A DNA stretch of 64,000 nt from Lepidonotus clava (Eukaryota; Annelida; Polychaeta; Phyllodocida; Polynoidae): the NCBI GenBank assembly GCA_936440205.1, contig OW387149.1, forward strand, positions 15,458,114 through 15,522,113. Reading direction: 5' to 3'. The notes below the pieces were generated by a model that searched no databases, was not told where the DNA came from, and saw nothing but the letters and a program-made list of their open reading frames with translations. Made by a program: the position numbers and the translations under genes. This document shows positions 1 to 9,989 of the stretch, one piece after another. Position 1 is the first letter of the stretch, and each line of letters begins with the position of its first letter.

Positions 1-665
1 GTCCGTAGCCAATCGCTCACCTATGGAGATTGCATGGGTACTCGCCAGGAACCAGTTTGGGATCGATATGGAGGCTTTCGATAGAGGGCAGTGTGCCTAT
101 ATCCTTGAGAGGAAAAACCCTAAACATGGACAGGGGACTAGATGGGGGTGTTTCAATGGGAGGGTTCTACATGGGGAACCCCCATAGGGGTGTAGATGGT
201 GGGGGGTCCCAATGTCGGGGATGTAGATAGGGGGTCCCTAGGCCTATGTCACATGTCGAATTTAAGAAATGGCCATGTCGCATGTCACTATATTTTGGAT
301 TTCCAAGTCTATTTTAAAAATTTGACATGTCCCATGTCAAATTTAAGAAATAACCTATTAAGCAAGACTGGCCCTTAGAAAATGTTTGAGGAATAGGAAC
401 TTCAGCATTCACTATCCTGACCGCACCTATTTTTCTTTTAAATTCCCGAAATTGATTTTTTTTAAACACAATATATCATACAACACATGACTCCCCCTGC
501 CCCCTTGACATGTTTGGTCATGCAACCAGGGAACACCCTGCCCCCTGCTGCATGACGTCATTTATGGACGGTCCCTTTTGTCATGACCCATGCCAAATTA
601 AATACATGTCATGGCACACATCATTTTGTCTCATAGATTATGTCATGTCATAAGTTCGTCATATG
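1..665. repeat. CATGTC/TTTAAGAAAT-rich repeat left of the LTR element
   Basis: No gene is seen here. The stretch carries the motif CATGTC[G/A]AATTTAAGAAAT around 256-276 and 335-352, plus several short CATGTC/GACATG words up to 660. The same motif recurs in direct orientation near 14440-14460 and inverted near 15770-15790 and 15955-15985. It therefore looks like one older repetitive unit that was split by the LTR element. The family is unknown. A DNA transposon with subterminal repeats is one possibility. Confidence 0.5.
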
Positions 666-669
666 CTCT

Positions 670-1688
670 TGTGATGAAGGGCTATTCATCCAAAATACAT
701 AGAGGTCAAAATAATAGAAATAAGATAATAGTAGAAATATATGTAAGAGAACGAAATAGATGTAAAGGAACGAATATGTAATAATGAACGAAAGTATAGA
801 AAGCCTGAAAAAGAGGCACGAATATGTAAAAGAACGAATATGTAAAGAACGAATATGTAAGGAACGAATATGTAAGGAACGAAAATGTAAAGGAACGAAA
901 CCTGGAAATATGTAAACCGGAAGTGAAATGTAAACCGGAAACGGAAAATATAAACCGGAAGTGACGTCAGTTGTAGGTCACGTGACCGAAAGCAGCCAAT
1001 CAGGGCTGACCTCTAGAGTATATAAAGGGGCGGTGAGGCCCGAATAAACAGAGTTCTTTAACAGTTCTCCTGGTGTCCAGACGTGTCCTCTTTCCTGAAA
1101 CAACCGCTAAAGATGAGCCGATTAGAGTAATTAACCAGAAGTTAGGACAAAACAGTCGAAGTTCGAGATAGGTAGTAGGAACACAGGGTAAGGGGTCCGA
1201 CGGCCCAAAGAACGAGGAACGAGGGAACGGAGTAAGGCACGAAGGCCCGAAGTAGTCCCGGAAACCGAGGTGTAGTATGGCACGAAGACATGGGGAACGG
1301 AACGAAGGAACGAAGTCCGCGGGGACGAGGGCGCGGCATGCTCGGCCCCACGCTACCAAACAATAGGCGACCGTCGGCCCGTCGCCCCCGCGGACCGGAA
1401 CTGAGGGGTGGACCGCCCGGTCGGGGTGAATGCTGGTCTGGGAGATAGAGCGAGACGAACCCCGGCCGACCCGTACCCCTACCATAATTTCCCTTCCCCG
1501 CAGTCCTCCGTTGACATCGAGTGCCGATTCCCGACCGATTCGCTCAGCCCCCCCTCGTGCGCGAGGCATGACTCTAGAAACACATCTCGGTTCTTGGCCC
1601 GGATTCCCCGTCCGCCCCGAGACCCGAACAACCCCCACGTTCCTCTGTTGTAAGAATCGGCAACCCCGACTTACCAGAGAACGTCACA
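670..1688 (+). repeat. 5' LTR (1,019 bp)
   Basis: It starts TGTGATGAA and ends AACGTCACA, and is almost identical to 13300-14318. The first 300 bases contain a short imperfect tandem array of GGAACGAATATGTAA-like units (about 770-900), followed by repeated AACCGGAAG boxes (about 915-962). The promoter and polyadenylation signals lie around 960-1048. The long open frames on both strands inside the LTR are shadows of its biased composition. Confidence 0.95.
962..1048 (+). promoter_or_regulatory. LTR promoter and poly(A) signal
   Basis: The order of signals is a CRE palindrome TGACGTCA (962-969), an E-box CACGTG (979-984), a CCAAT box (996-1000), a TATA box TATATAAAG (1019-1027) and AATAAA (1043-1048). 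This is a compact polymerase II core promoter, and the transcript start is expected near 1045-1055. The same set sits 12,630 bases downstream in the 3' LTR. The AATAAA lies so close to the TATA box that it may fall at or before the start of R, so its use as the poly(A) signal is an inference. Confidence 0.75.
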
Positions 1689-1689
1689 C

Positions 1690-1707
1690 TGGTGGCAGCG
1701 GTGGTGC
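1690..1707 (+). other. Probable primer-binding site
   Basis: TGGTGGCAGCGG begins one base after the 5' LTR. TGG, complementary to the CCA end of tRNAs, is expected at this place in LTR elements. I could not match the rest to a specific tRNA by memory. Confidence 0.6.
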
Positions 1708-1791
1708 TGAAATAGGCACATACGGACTTGTGGATCTTGGGTGTTTCATCGGTGTTGGATACTCATAGCGACAGCGGCAGTCTTCGAGCAG

Positions 1792-2712
1792 ATGGATTCT
1801 GACATCGCCTTCAAGGAAGGTGGGGAGGAGAAAGGAGGTGCGAAAACCGAGACCAAAGGGGAGGACACGACCATCATGGGTAGGCAGTTTAATTTCATGG
1901 GAACGTCCACCCCGACGGATGAGCAGAATGCAAGGGCTCAACAACAACAGACCGGCCAGGTAGGAGCGAGTTTGAAGAAGTTTAGCCTACGACCGGAGAA
2001 GTATGACGGTAAACCGGATTTCGAGGGATGGATCAACCAGTTTGAGGAGTACGCAACATTGGGACGTTGGACGACCGAGGAAAAAGCGGCGATGCTCTTT
2101 CTCTCGCTGACGGGAACGGCACGAATGTACTTCGTCGGACTCCCGGACAGGGAACGACTCCGTTACTCGGCGAGGGTAGATGCGTTGCGACGGAGGTTCG
2201 GTCAGGAGAAGGACACGTGCAATGCTCTGCAAGAATTGGCGGGATTGAAACGTGTAAAGAACCAGACAGCGAAGGAGTTGGCTGATAATGCCCGGCGACT
2301 GGCATCGAGGGCCTACTTCTCCAACGACTACGCTAGCCAGGAAAAAGCAGCATTGCATGCGTTCCAGGCCGCAGTCGGAGAAGACCTTCAGCTGAAGTGT
2401 GCAGAGAAAGGATGCAAGACACTAGAGGAGGCGGTAGAGGTGGTAGAAATACAGGAACGATACTCACGCCGCCTCCTGCGGGCAGTGAAGCCCGAGGACG
2501 CCAATACACAGATCATGGCCTTAAACGGTAAGTTGGAGGAGATGATGAAAGAATTGGCAGAAGAACGGGAAGCTAGAAGACAAGCAACGGCCCGGAGGGA
2601 GGCGTTTAAGAAGCGAAAAGAAGATTTAGAGTGTCATCAATGTCACCAGAAGGGCCATTTCGCGAGAGAGTGTTCTCAGCGTCAGGGAAACGGACAGTCG
2701 CCGTCGCAGTAA
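1792..2712 (+). CDS. gag: gag-like polyprotein of the gypsy element
   Basis: The frame is 306 codons from the first ATG in frame (1792). The N-terminal quarter is polar. The middle (about residues 60-230) resembles a retrotransposon Gag capsid region, with a W...F..Y pattern and a helical run of charged residues. A single CCHC zinc knuckle CHQCHQKGHFAREC lies at about residue 281, near the C-terminus. The product should package element RNA in cytoplasmic particles. Pol overlaps its end in the -1 frame (2631-2712), the arrangement in which this family commonly uses programmed -1 frameshifting. The frame is open throughout. The ATG at 1879 is an alternative start. Confidence 0.85.
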   Translation: MDSDIAFKEGGEEKGGAKTETKGEDTTIMGRQFNFMGTSTPTDEQNARAQQQQTGQVGASLKKFSLRPEKYDGKPDFEGWINQFEEYATLGRWTTEEKAAMLFLSLTGTARMYFVGLPDRERLRYSARVDALRRRFGQEKDTCNALQELAGLKRVKNQTAKELADNARRLASRAYFSNDYASQEKAALHAFQAAVGEDLQLKCAEKGCKTLEEAVEVVEIQERYSRRLLRAVKPEDANTQIMALNGKLEEMMKELAEEREARRQATARREAFKKRKEDLECHQCHQKGHFARECSQRQGNGQSPSQ

Positions 2713-5700
2713 GCGCGGGGCCCCCTTCGGGCGCGGCGAGAGAAGTAGTAGGCATGGGAGAATGTGGACTTTATGTGGCCGGAACGGTGGGAGAGAGTGT
2801 CGTCCGTTTTTTGGTTGATACCGGATCTATGATCAGTCTGCTGTCGGAACGCCTCTGGAGAGAGTGGGGACGAAAATGGGAAGAACTGGATGGATATGAA
2901 GGACGCCTCTGCTCGGTGGATGGTAGTCCGTTGCGGTGCTACGGATGCACGAACTCGCCAGTAAAATTGGGAACGCGCGTGTTGCAGTGGACATTCATGG
3001 TGGCAGACATCGGTAGAGATGAAGGGATCCTGGGAAACGACTTCGCGGTGAAATACCGGCTAACAGTTAAGCCCCACGCGAGTGCTATCTTCCTGCCCGC
3101 CGAGGGGGAGGGAGAGGGGGAACGAATCCCGGGAGTAGAACAAAGAACGGATGGGATTCGGGCAGTTACCGTCGGAGGACAGGTCGTGCGAATCGAGGGA
3201 ACGACGGAAATACCCCCACTCCAAGTGACCCGAGTAACAGTAGTAACGAGAGTAGACATAGGACAGAGTGGACAGCTGGCTGTCATCACCGGCGCTGGAT
3301 TACCTATGGGACTGGAGGTGATCCCAGGAACGGTGACATTGGGAGAAGAAAATAGAGTTTGGGTGGCCAACCGAGGGACCGAGAGCGCGAAATTGGAAAC
3401 CGGCGGGGTACTCGGAGAAGCCACCTTCGTACAAGAGGTACGAGGAATAGGAAGTGAAGTAAAAGAACCCCCTGGCGCGCTCGTTGAAATGATAGAGGAG
3501 GCTAAGAAAGACCTGACCACGGAGGAAGGCGGAGAGTTGGAGAAAGCCATCATGGCCCGGGAACAAATGTTTGCGACCTCGAAACATGAGTTAGGACGGA
3601 CAGATTTAGTACAACATCGAATTAAAACGGGGGATCAGATGCCGATCAAGCAGAGGGTCAGACGGTATCCAGCCACCAGGAGAGAGGAGGAACGAGCACT
3701 GGTGGAGGATATGTTAAATCTAGGGATTATCCAGGAGAGCGGGAGTGCGTGGAGCAGCCCGACCGTTCTAGTCAAAAAGAAGGACGGAGGAACGAGGTTC
3801 TGTATCGACTACCGAAAACTGAACCAGGCTACGAAAGTGGACGCCTATCCGCTCCCACGGATAGAGGACAGCCTCAACACCTTGGGAGGAAGCCTATTCT
3901 TCTGCAGTCTGGATCTCGCAAGCGGATATTGGCAGGTGGAGATGGCACCGGAGGACCGAGAAAAAACGGCCTTCGTGACTCAAGGAGGATTGTATGAGTT
4001 CAAAGTGATGCCATTCGGGCTAGTGAACGCCCCAGCCACCTTCGAGAGACTGATGGAAAGAATCCTCAGAGGAATCGTGTGGGAGGAGTGTCTGGTATAC
4101 TTGGATGACATACTGGTCTTTAGACCGACGTTTAAAGTGACTCTGGAAAGATTGGTACGGGTTCTGGACCGATTGAACGCTGCAGGACTGAAGTTAAAGG
4201 CGCGAAAATGCAAGCTGTTCCAGAAGAAGATTCCGTTCTTGGGGCACGTTGTCTCATTCAACGGGATCGAACCCGACCCCGAGAAGTGTCGGCAGGTAAC
4301 TGAGTGGCCGGTCCCTCGGGATCTCCATGAGGTACGAGCCTTCGTGGGATTATGTTCATATTACAGAAGACATATGAACGGCTTCACGGAGCTGGCTGCC
4401 CCCTTGTATGAATTGGCGACGAAGGAGGAGCCGTTCGTGTGGAGCGCGAGACGACAAGAGGCATTTGATGCGATGAAGAAGGCGCTAACAGAGGCCCCGG
4501 TGTTGGGATTCCCGGAGGAAGATGGACAATGGTGGCTTGACACGGACGCCAGTGACGTGGGGACAGGAGCCGTGCTATCACAGGAGCAGAGAGGGGAGGA
4601 ACGGGTGATAGCTTACACGAGCAAAACCCTGGAGTCAAACGAACGAAAGTATTGCACCACGCGGAAAGAACTGTTGGCGGTGGTGCGAGCTTTGAAGCAT
4701 TTTCGGTGCTACATCTATGGTCAACGCGTGATAGTCCGGACGGATAATAGCGCAGTCAGTTGGCTGCAGAGAAGTAAGGAACCGATGGGGCAGGCTGCTC
4801 GGTGGATTGAGATTATCGACTCGCATGATGTGTCGTTCCAACACCGACCGGGCAGGAAGCATGGGAACGCTGACGCGTTGTCCCGGTATCCGTGCAAACA
4901 ATGTGGAGAGGAGCACGAGAATACCGAAAAAGTGAGAGTAGTGACGCGGGCCCGGGGGTACGAGCCCGGATGGTCCCCGCAGGAGATGAGAGCAGCGCAG
5001 AGGAGGGATCGAGATATAGGGCCGATTGTCGCACGGATGGAAGAGAATGCGGACCGGCCAGGTTGGGAGGCCATATCTCCGGAATCCCGGGAAACAAAGA
5101 TCCTATGGAGGCAATGGGAACGATTAAGCCTCAGGGATGGCGTGCTGCATCGGAAGTACTGGGAACTAGAAGGACATGGTTGGAGGAACCAGTTGGTCGT
5201 TCCCCGAGGGGAACGGGCCAAGTTGGTAAGGGAATACCATGGAGGCACGGCAGGAGCACATTTGGGAGTCGCCAGAACGACGGCCCTGTTGGAGCAAGGG
5301 TTTTACTGGCCGGGACTCCGGGAAGACGTGCGGAAGGAATGTCGAGAATGTGATTGCGCGTTGCTGAAAAAAGGACGAGGGAGACGGGAGCCGCTACATC
5401 AGTACATAGTGGGGGAGCCGATGGAACGGCTGGCCATGGATGTTTCGGGCCCGTACCCAGTCACCAAACAAGGAAATAAGTATTGCCTGATGGTAGGATG
5501 CTATTTCACCAAATGGTTGGAGTGTTTCCCGATCCCGGATCAAAAGGCAACGACAGTGGCGGACAAATTGGTTGAAGAAGTAGTAGCACGGTACGGCGCG
5601 TTTCGGGAACTACACTCGGATCAAGGCACGAATTTCGAATCCGAGGTGGTGGCTCAGGTCTGTGCACTATTTGGAATACACAAAACAAGAACGACGCCGT

Positions 5701-6323
5701 ACCACCCCAGGAGTGACGGGTACATAGAACGAAGTTTCCGTACTTTGGGGTGTTGTTTGAAAGCCAGCTGCCGAGCAACAGGCCGGGAATGGGATGAGAT
5801 GGTCCCGCTCGTGATGATGAGTTATAGAGCAACGCCGCAAGCCAGCACGGGAGTGACACCGAATATGATGATGCTGGGCCGACAGACCATGATGCCGCGA
5901 CAAGCGATTTATGGGAGACCTCTAGGACCAGAGGAGGAACCCCGACGGGTAGGCGACTATGTGGAAAGCCTGGAGGAAGGGCTAGTCGCGGCCTATCGGG
6001 AGGCCCGGACGGGGCTGAAACGAGCCGCCATCCATCAGAAACACGAGTACGATGGGAAGGTGACTCGGCGGGAATACCACGCCGGAGAACTGGTCTGGGT
6101 GCACGATACGGTAGTGGATAGGGACAAAGGAACGAAGTTGCGATTTTCATGGATGGGCCCTGCACTGATCGTCAAGGTGCTTGACCGAGGACGGGTGGTA
6201 GTACGGAAGAAACGAGGGAAACCGGGGGGGGTAGTCCATGTGGACCGCCTGGAACCCTACCGAGGACACGCTGCGCCAGCCTGGATGGTAGCTGACCAGC
6301 AAGGATACGAGGCTGCACAGTAA
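2631..6323 (+). CDS. pol: pol polyprotein: protease, RT, RNase H, integrase
   Basis: This is an open frame of about 1,230 codons. It has an aspartic protease motif FLVDTGS near residue 62. Reverse transcriptase shows FGLVNAPATFERLM and the catalytic YLDDILVF near residue 490. RNase H shows WWLDTDASD near 638 and TDNSAVSWL near 705. The integrase has a zinc-binding HHCC region (about 870-920) and the D, D, E core in MDVSGPYP, LHSDQGTNFE and DGYIERSF (about 937, 995, 1032). A C-terminal GPY/F-like module (MGPALIVKVLDRG) follows, and no chromodomain is evident. It is probably made as a Gag-Pol fusion. The motifs used for diagnosis are all present, which fits a young copy. Confidence 0.95.
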   Translation: MSSMSPEGPFRERVFSASGKRTVAVAVSAGPPSGAAREVVGMGECGLYVAGTVGESVVRFLVDTGSMISLLSERLWREWGRKWEELDGYEGRLCSVDGSPLRCYGCTNSPVKLGTRVLQWTFMVADIGRDEGILGNDFAVKYRLTVKPHASAIFLPAEGEGEGERIPGVEQRTDGIRAVTVGGQVVRIEGTTEIPPLQVTRVTVVTRVDIGQSGQLAVITGAGLPMGLEVIPGTVTLGEENRVWVANRGTESAKLETGGVLGEATFVQEVRGIGSEVKEPPGALVEMIEEAKKDLTTEEGGELEKAIMAREQMFATSKHELGRTDLVQHRIKTGDQMPIKQRVRRYPATRREEERALVEDMLNLGIIQESGSAWSSPTVLVKKKDGGTRFCIDYRKLNQATKVDAYPLPRIEDSLNTLGGSLFFCSLDLASGYWQVEMAPEDREKTAFVTQGGLYEFKVMPFGLVNAPATFERLMERILRGIVWEECLVYLDDILVFRPTFKVTLERLVRVLDRLNAAGLKLKARKCKLFQKKIPFLGHVVSFNGIEPDPEKCRQVTEWPVPRDLHEVRAFVGLCSYYRRHMNGFTELAAPLYELATKEEPFVWSARRQEAFDAMKKALTEAPVLGFPEEDGQWWLDTDASDVGTGAVLSQEQRGEERVIAYTSKTLESNERKYCTTRKELLAVVRALKHFRCYIYGQRVIVRTDNSAVSWLQRSKEPMGQAARWIEIIDSHDVSFQHRPGRKHGNADALSRYPCKQCGEEHENTEKVRVVTRARGYEPGWSPQEMRAAQRRDRDIGPIVARMEENADRPGWEAISPESRETKILWRQWERLSLRDGVLHRKYWELEGHGWRNQLVVPRGERAKLVREYHGGTAGAHLGVARTTALLEQGFYWPGLREDVRKECRECDCALLKKGRGRREPLHQYIVGEPMERLAMDVSGPYPVTKQGNKYCLMVGCYFTKWLECFPIPDQKATTVADKLVEEVVARYGAFRELHSDQGTNFESEVVAQVCALFGIHKTRTTPYHPRSDGYIERSFRTLGCCLKASCRATGREWDEMVPLVMMSYRATPQASTGVTPNMMMLGRQTMMPRQAIYGRPLGPEEEPRRVGDYVESLEEGLVAAYREARTGLKRAAIHQKHEYDGKVTRREYHAGELVWVHDTVVDRDKGTKLRFSWMGPALIVKVLDRGRVVVRKKRGKPGGVVHVDRLEPYRGHAAPAWMVADQQGYEAAQ

Positions 6324-7229
6324 ATGCTTGGGGTGGGGCGCGCTAGGGCACGTAAGGAAACGGGGCACCCCTTTTTGTGATGAAGTCGTTTTCGTGTCTC
6401 GATTCCGCAGGTGGAAGAGGACCAAGGGAACGACCAAATCGGCGCTACACAAAAAGGCTTTGGCCAAAAAGGACTGATCAACCTGGGGCCATTGAGTCGG
6501 GGCGGTGCGTTGACCACTACAGTAGGAGTGCAGGTCGTTAGGCTGTAGAGATTTGCTACCTAGCTGAAGATTGGTTCTCTTGCGGATGTAATATAGGTGG
6601 GAAATGCGGGGTTGGAACGAAAAACGGCGTTCGGGAGCCACAACGGCCCGAATGTCTAAAGTAGTCCCACGGAGCCGCTTTCCGGTCAGTTCGGAGGAAC
6701 CACAGCGTGGAAAAGATGGTTGGATTACAACAGAAGACAGACCCGGTGGCAAGCTGGTGAAGACTTTTGAAGTAATGCCGACTTGGTAATACCGCTTTAC
6801 AGCGTCCAGGAGACCGGAGGAGAGTAGATGCGGCACTCTCGGGAACGCCGGAGGAACGAACGGACGGTTGTAAAAGGCGAGGCCTGAGACGAGGACAGGC
6901 TTTAAAGTAGGTCGTAAAAGGAGTAAAAGAGGACAAAGAGAACGGGGCGGCGGCGAGGAGATGATAACGTCGAGCCCCTGTGTTCTCCGGGAAGTGTGCG
7001 GAAGCACTGTGAGGGCCAAGATGAAAAAGGCAAGAGGAGGCGACGGAGGATGAAAAGACCGAGGACGTCCGGTGGGGCAATAAAAGGCCTAGGAAAAAAC
7101 GCGTGGACGGGCGAAGGGCCGCGAGGTAAACAGCAGGCGAGGCGGTGACCAGCGGCGGGCCCCGGGGACCAGAAAATAGTAGGGGGCGCCACCGTAGAAG
7201 TGGATGGTGAGTCTGACGCTAGGGGTCGC
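6324..7229 (+). other. Spacer between pol and ORF3
   Basis: About 0.9 kb is G/A-rich on the plus strand and has no convincing plus-strand frame. Long minus-strand open frames (for example 6147-7019) have no recognisable domain and reflect the base composition. An AATAAA at 7079-7084 could end a gag-pol transcript, but this is weak. Confidence 0.5.
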
Positions 7230-7320
7230 TAGCGCAGGCCACGCCCACTTCCGCCTGCGGCGGCTATAAAAGGCAGAGCGCTCGCCGGAGCAGGTCATTC
7301 TGGTCAGCCGATCAGGATTC
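7230..7320 (+). promoter_or_regulatory. Internal promoter in front of ORF3
   Basis: A GC-box-like stretch (CCACGCCCAC, about 7240) is followed by TATAAAAG at 7265-7272. ORF3 starts about 210 bases downstream of the TATA box. A separate transcript for ORF3 is the simplest reading. Splicing from the LTR transcript is the alternative. Confidence 0.6.
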
Positions 7321-7478
7321 ATCAAATCGCAGACGAGCAGACTAAGCTAAGGAGAAGAAAACAAGAGAAAAAGCAGAGAAGCGAGACGAGCAGCATCACC
7401 ACGAGACAAAAACGGAAAAGGCTGACGGGACGAGCTTCAGGATTGGAACGAGCCCCGAAAGCCCGGAAAACGGACACG

Positions 7479-9989
7479 ATGAGCGGACAGTGCTGGGAAG
7501 GAAATTGCCGCGGAAAGGAGTTTAAGCACCTGGTCAAGCATATTAAAGGCCAGCACGATGGATTACGGAAGCAGTACTACATGTGCCCGGTGTGTTCGAA
7601 TCGAGCCTATTCGACACACCAGGACTGGAGGAAGCACATGTCGGACTCGCACGAAGGGAACCTGCAGAGGGGGATGCCGAAGCAAGACCCCCTTCTGAGG
7701 CTGGAGTATGCTGCGGCGTTCGCCTTGGACCCGAAAGGACGACCGCCGTACACCAGTTTCGCTCCTGGGGATGAAACGGCGGCCCGGGTAGCCAATTTGG
7801 AACGGGACTACGCGGTGCGCCATCCGGAGGGGTTTCAACCCCCTGAGAGGGCGGTGGATAAGGAGGCACTGGAGAGGCCGCGACGGCATATCCGCATCCC
7901 TTACTACCCGAGGGCGTCAAGAGGGTCCGATGACAGCGACGCCGAGCAGCCGGAGCAGGTAGCAACCGAAGAAGGATCAGAGGCCGACGAGGCCGGCGAG
8001 GGAGCCCATGCAGCCAAGGCAGCCGGGAAGGGACCCCTGGCCGGGGCAGCGGAACGATCAACGCCTACGCGCCGTTCCCCTCGGAGGGCCGCGAAAGGAG
8101 TGCGGAAGGAAGCCACCGAGTCGCCGCGGAGCGTGAGCCGAGCCGTGGTCAACCCGAAACCACTCCTGACAGCAGACCAAGTAACAGGGTTAGTACAGAG
8201 CCAAGTTAAGAAGTTAAACGCCCAGGGAGAACCACGGGAACCGAGAGGACGAGGACTCCCGGGCAGAGGAAGAGGAGGGAGATCCACACCCGCTCCGAAG
8301 CCAGGATGCTCAGGGATACCGCCGGGGGCTGAGGTGGTGGAATTGGTGAGCTCGTCCGACGATCAACGACCGAAAGTAAAAGAGGAGGACGAGCCGCCCG
8401 CCTTCAAGAGGCCCCCGACGCAGGGATTCCCGGCAGAGGAGCCGTCACGTAAGAAGAAGTGGAAGAAGGTCAAGAAAGTCCCGAGAGAATTAGAGGAGGG
8501 AACGAGTTCGGACCAGTCGGAGTCGGGCAGGAGTATGTCGGTCCGAAGCGATCGGTCCCTGATTATCGCCGAGTCTAGTAGCGCGGGAGAGCTGGGACCA
8601 TCCCAGCCTGAGACCTCGAAAGGAACCAAACGAACCACGGGACTAGAACCACCTTGCAGCGACGCACAATTTACTATGATGACGGTTCACAAGAAATCAG
8701 TGATATACGAATCGCGACACCCGAGGTACCCCGGATATTTAAAAGGAACAATGAACCGGGAGGGATCGTTCAGGGGTTACCACGAGGCAAGATCCGACCG
8801 GGAGCTGGAGGACAGCATTCGGGAAGCACCGGGAGGCCGACTGGTGGAAAGAGAAGCATTGTACCTGGGGAGGTTTCTACGCGAGATGGCAGAAAGGCAG
8901 GGACTCAAACCGTCGGGGCGAGTGGAGAAAGTAAAGTATGTTCGGCATGCGGCCAGGCCCGAGGACACGGCGTCGATGGCCTCGACGCAGCCGCTGTTCT
9001 CTACCCCTACCCCGACGAGAGCGGATTCACCCCTGGAGAAGATGGTATGTAAGCAGCCGGTAGTGCCGCCCCCGGGACTGAAACGAATGAGAGACATTAC
9101 GGTAGCACCAGATACGCCAGAGACACGGGCGGCGGTTGACAACCTGACTCGAGCCAGTTTGGGGAGCTCGTTCTTCGGGTCGCAAGGATCGGAGGAGATC
9201 CCGGGACCACCGTCGCCCGAACGAATGGGATCGCCGCCAGGACCAGATACCCCACTCAGGGACGAGGATAAACACGGGCGAGCGCTGCAACCACGGGTTG
9301 TGATGCACAGACTACAAATACCGGCTGCCCAGTCCATGGACGCGGAGGTGGAGGACTCAGAGGACATGGAGTTGGGGCAGGCCGAGACCAGAGGATATGA
9401 GCCGGATAAACCAGAATTGGACGAGTCGGGAGCGGATTCAGTGTTCGGGTCCATAGGAACGGAGGTACCGACAGCAGGACCATCTAAAGAAACACCGAGA
9501 CTCAAGTTATTACGGACACAGGCCATTCACCAGGTCTTACAGGGACACTTTCCGGTGACGGCGCGAGCAGTACGAGACTGGGACGCGGAAGAGGCCATTC
9601 GGGTGCAACTGGTGTGGCCCCCGAGGGAGGTGCGAGGAATGACGGCTAAGACAAGAGCAATGGCTTCGGCGTCTATGGCGTTCCTGATGGCACTAGAAAC
9701 GGGCCGCAAGCCAGAGACATTTGAAGAAGCGATGGCGCAGTTCCCGACGGCGGCACTGGGACCGTTAACCAGGGAGTTCCCGGGAGTCGACCGACTAGTT
9801 AACGAACACAACCGGACTGTCCAATTGGCTCAGACCCTAGTGATGTACAAAAACGAAGATCAACTGGATGACTTGTTGAAGCCGACAAGAGAGGCGGAAA
9901 AACAGAGCGGAATGGTGGATCAGCTTCTCGAGCTCCCCGCTAGGGAGGAGAGGCTGTTGCTACCGATCCGACGCCAAGAAGAAGGGTGA
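7479..9989 (+). CDS. ORF3: two-zinc-finger, disordered, probably nuclear protein
   Basis: The frame is 836 codons from the ATG at 7479. It lies where env or accessory genes sit in LTR elements but shows no signal peptide or membrane segment, so it is not an envelope. In the numbering from that ATG, finger 1 is CWEGNC...HIKGQH (C-X4-C-X10-H-X4-H, residues about 5-26) and finger 2 is CPVC...HMSDSH (C-X2-C-X13-H-X4-H, about 36-58). A long disordered stretch follows, with basic patches (RRSPRRAAKG). A SUMO-interaction-like motif VVELVSSSDD (about 286) is followed by a sumoylation-type VKEE site. A lysine-rich nuclear signal RKKKWKKVKK lies near 323-332. The last 170 residues are helical and charged. 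DNA or RNA binding in the nucleus is inferred. I recognise no family. Confidence 0.75.
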   Translation: MSGQCWEGNCRGKEFKHLVKHIKGQHDGLRKQYYMCPVCSNRAYSTHQDWRKHMSDSHEGNLQRGMPKQDPLLRLEYAAAFALDPKGRPPYTSFAPGDETAARVANLERDYAVRHPEGFQPPERAVDKEALERPRRHIRIPYYPRASRGSDDSDAEQPEQVATEEGSEADEAGEGAHAAKAAGKGPLAGAAERSTPTRRSPRRAAKGVRKEATESPRSVSRAVVNPKPLLTADQVTGLVQSQVKKLNAQGEPREPRGRGLPGRGRGGRSTPAPKPGCSGIPPGAEVVELVSSSDDQRPKVKEEDEPPAFKRPPTQGFPAEEPSRKKKWKKVKKVPRELEEGTSSDQSESGRSMSVRSDRSLIIAESSSAGELGPSQPETSKGTKRTTGLEPPCSDAQFTMMTVHKKSVIYESRHPRYPGYLKGTMNREGSFRGYHEARSDRELEDSIREAPGGRLVEREALYLGRFLREMAERQGLKPSGRVEKVKYVRHAARPEDTASMASTQPLFSTPTPTRADSPLEKMVCKQPVVPPPGLKRMRDITVAPDTPETRAAVDNLTRASLGSSFFGSQGSEEIPGPPSPERMGSPPGPDTPLRDEDKHGRALQPRVVMHRLQIPAAQSMDAEVEDSEDMELGQAETRGYEPDKPELDESGADSVFGSIGTEVPTAGPSKETPRLKLLRTQAIHQVLQGHFPVTARAVRDWDAEEAIRVQLVWPPREVRGMTAKTRAMASASMAFLMALETGRKPETFEEAMAQFPTAALGPLTREFPGVDRLVNEHNRTVQLAQTLVMYKNEDQLDDLLKPTREAEKQSGMVDQLLELPAREERLLLPIRRQEEG

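Noticed and set aside
1000-1638. Minus-strand 212-codon frame in the 5' LTR and its twin at 13630-14268
   Set aside because: It is identical because it lies in the LTRs, has no recognisable domain, and is antisense to the promoter and leader. It reflects composition bias.
6147-7019. Minus-strand 290-codon frame between pol and ORF3
   Set aside because: No domain, partly overlaps pol and the internal promoter, and the skewed base composition explains the absence of stops.
7479-9989. ORF3 as an envelope gene
   Set aside because: No signal peptide, transmembrane segment, fusion peptide or cysteine-rich ectodomain. It starts with zinc fingers instead.
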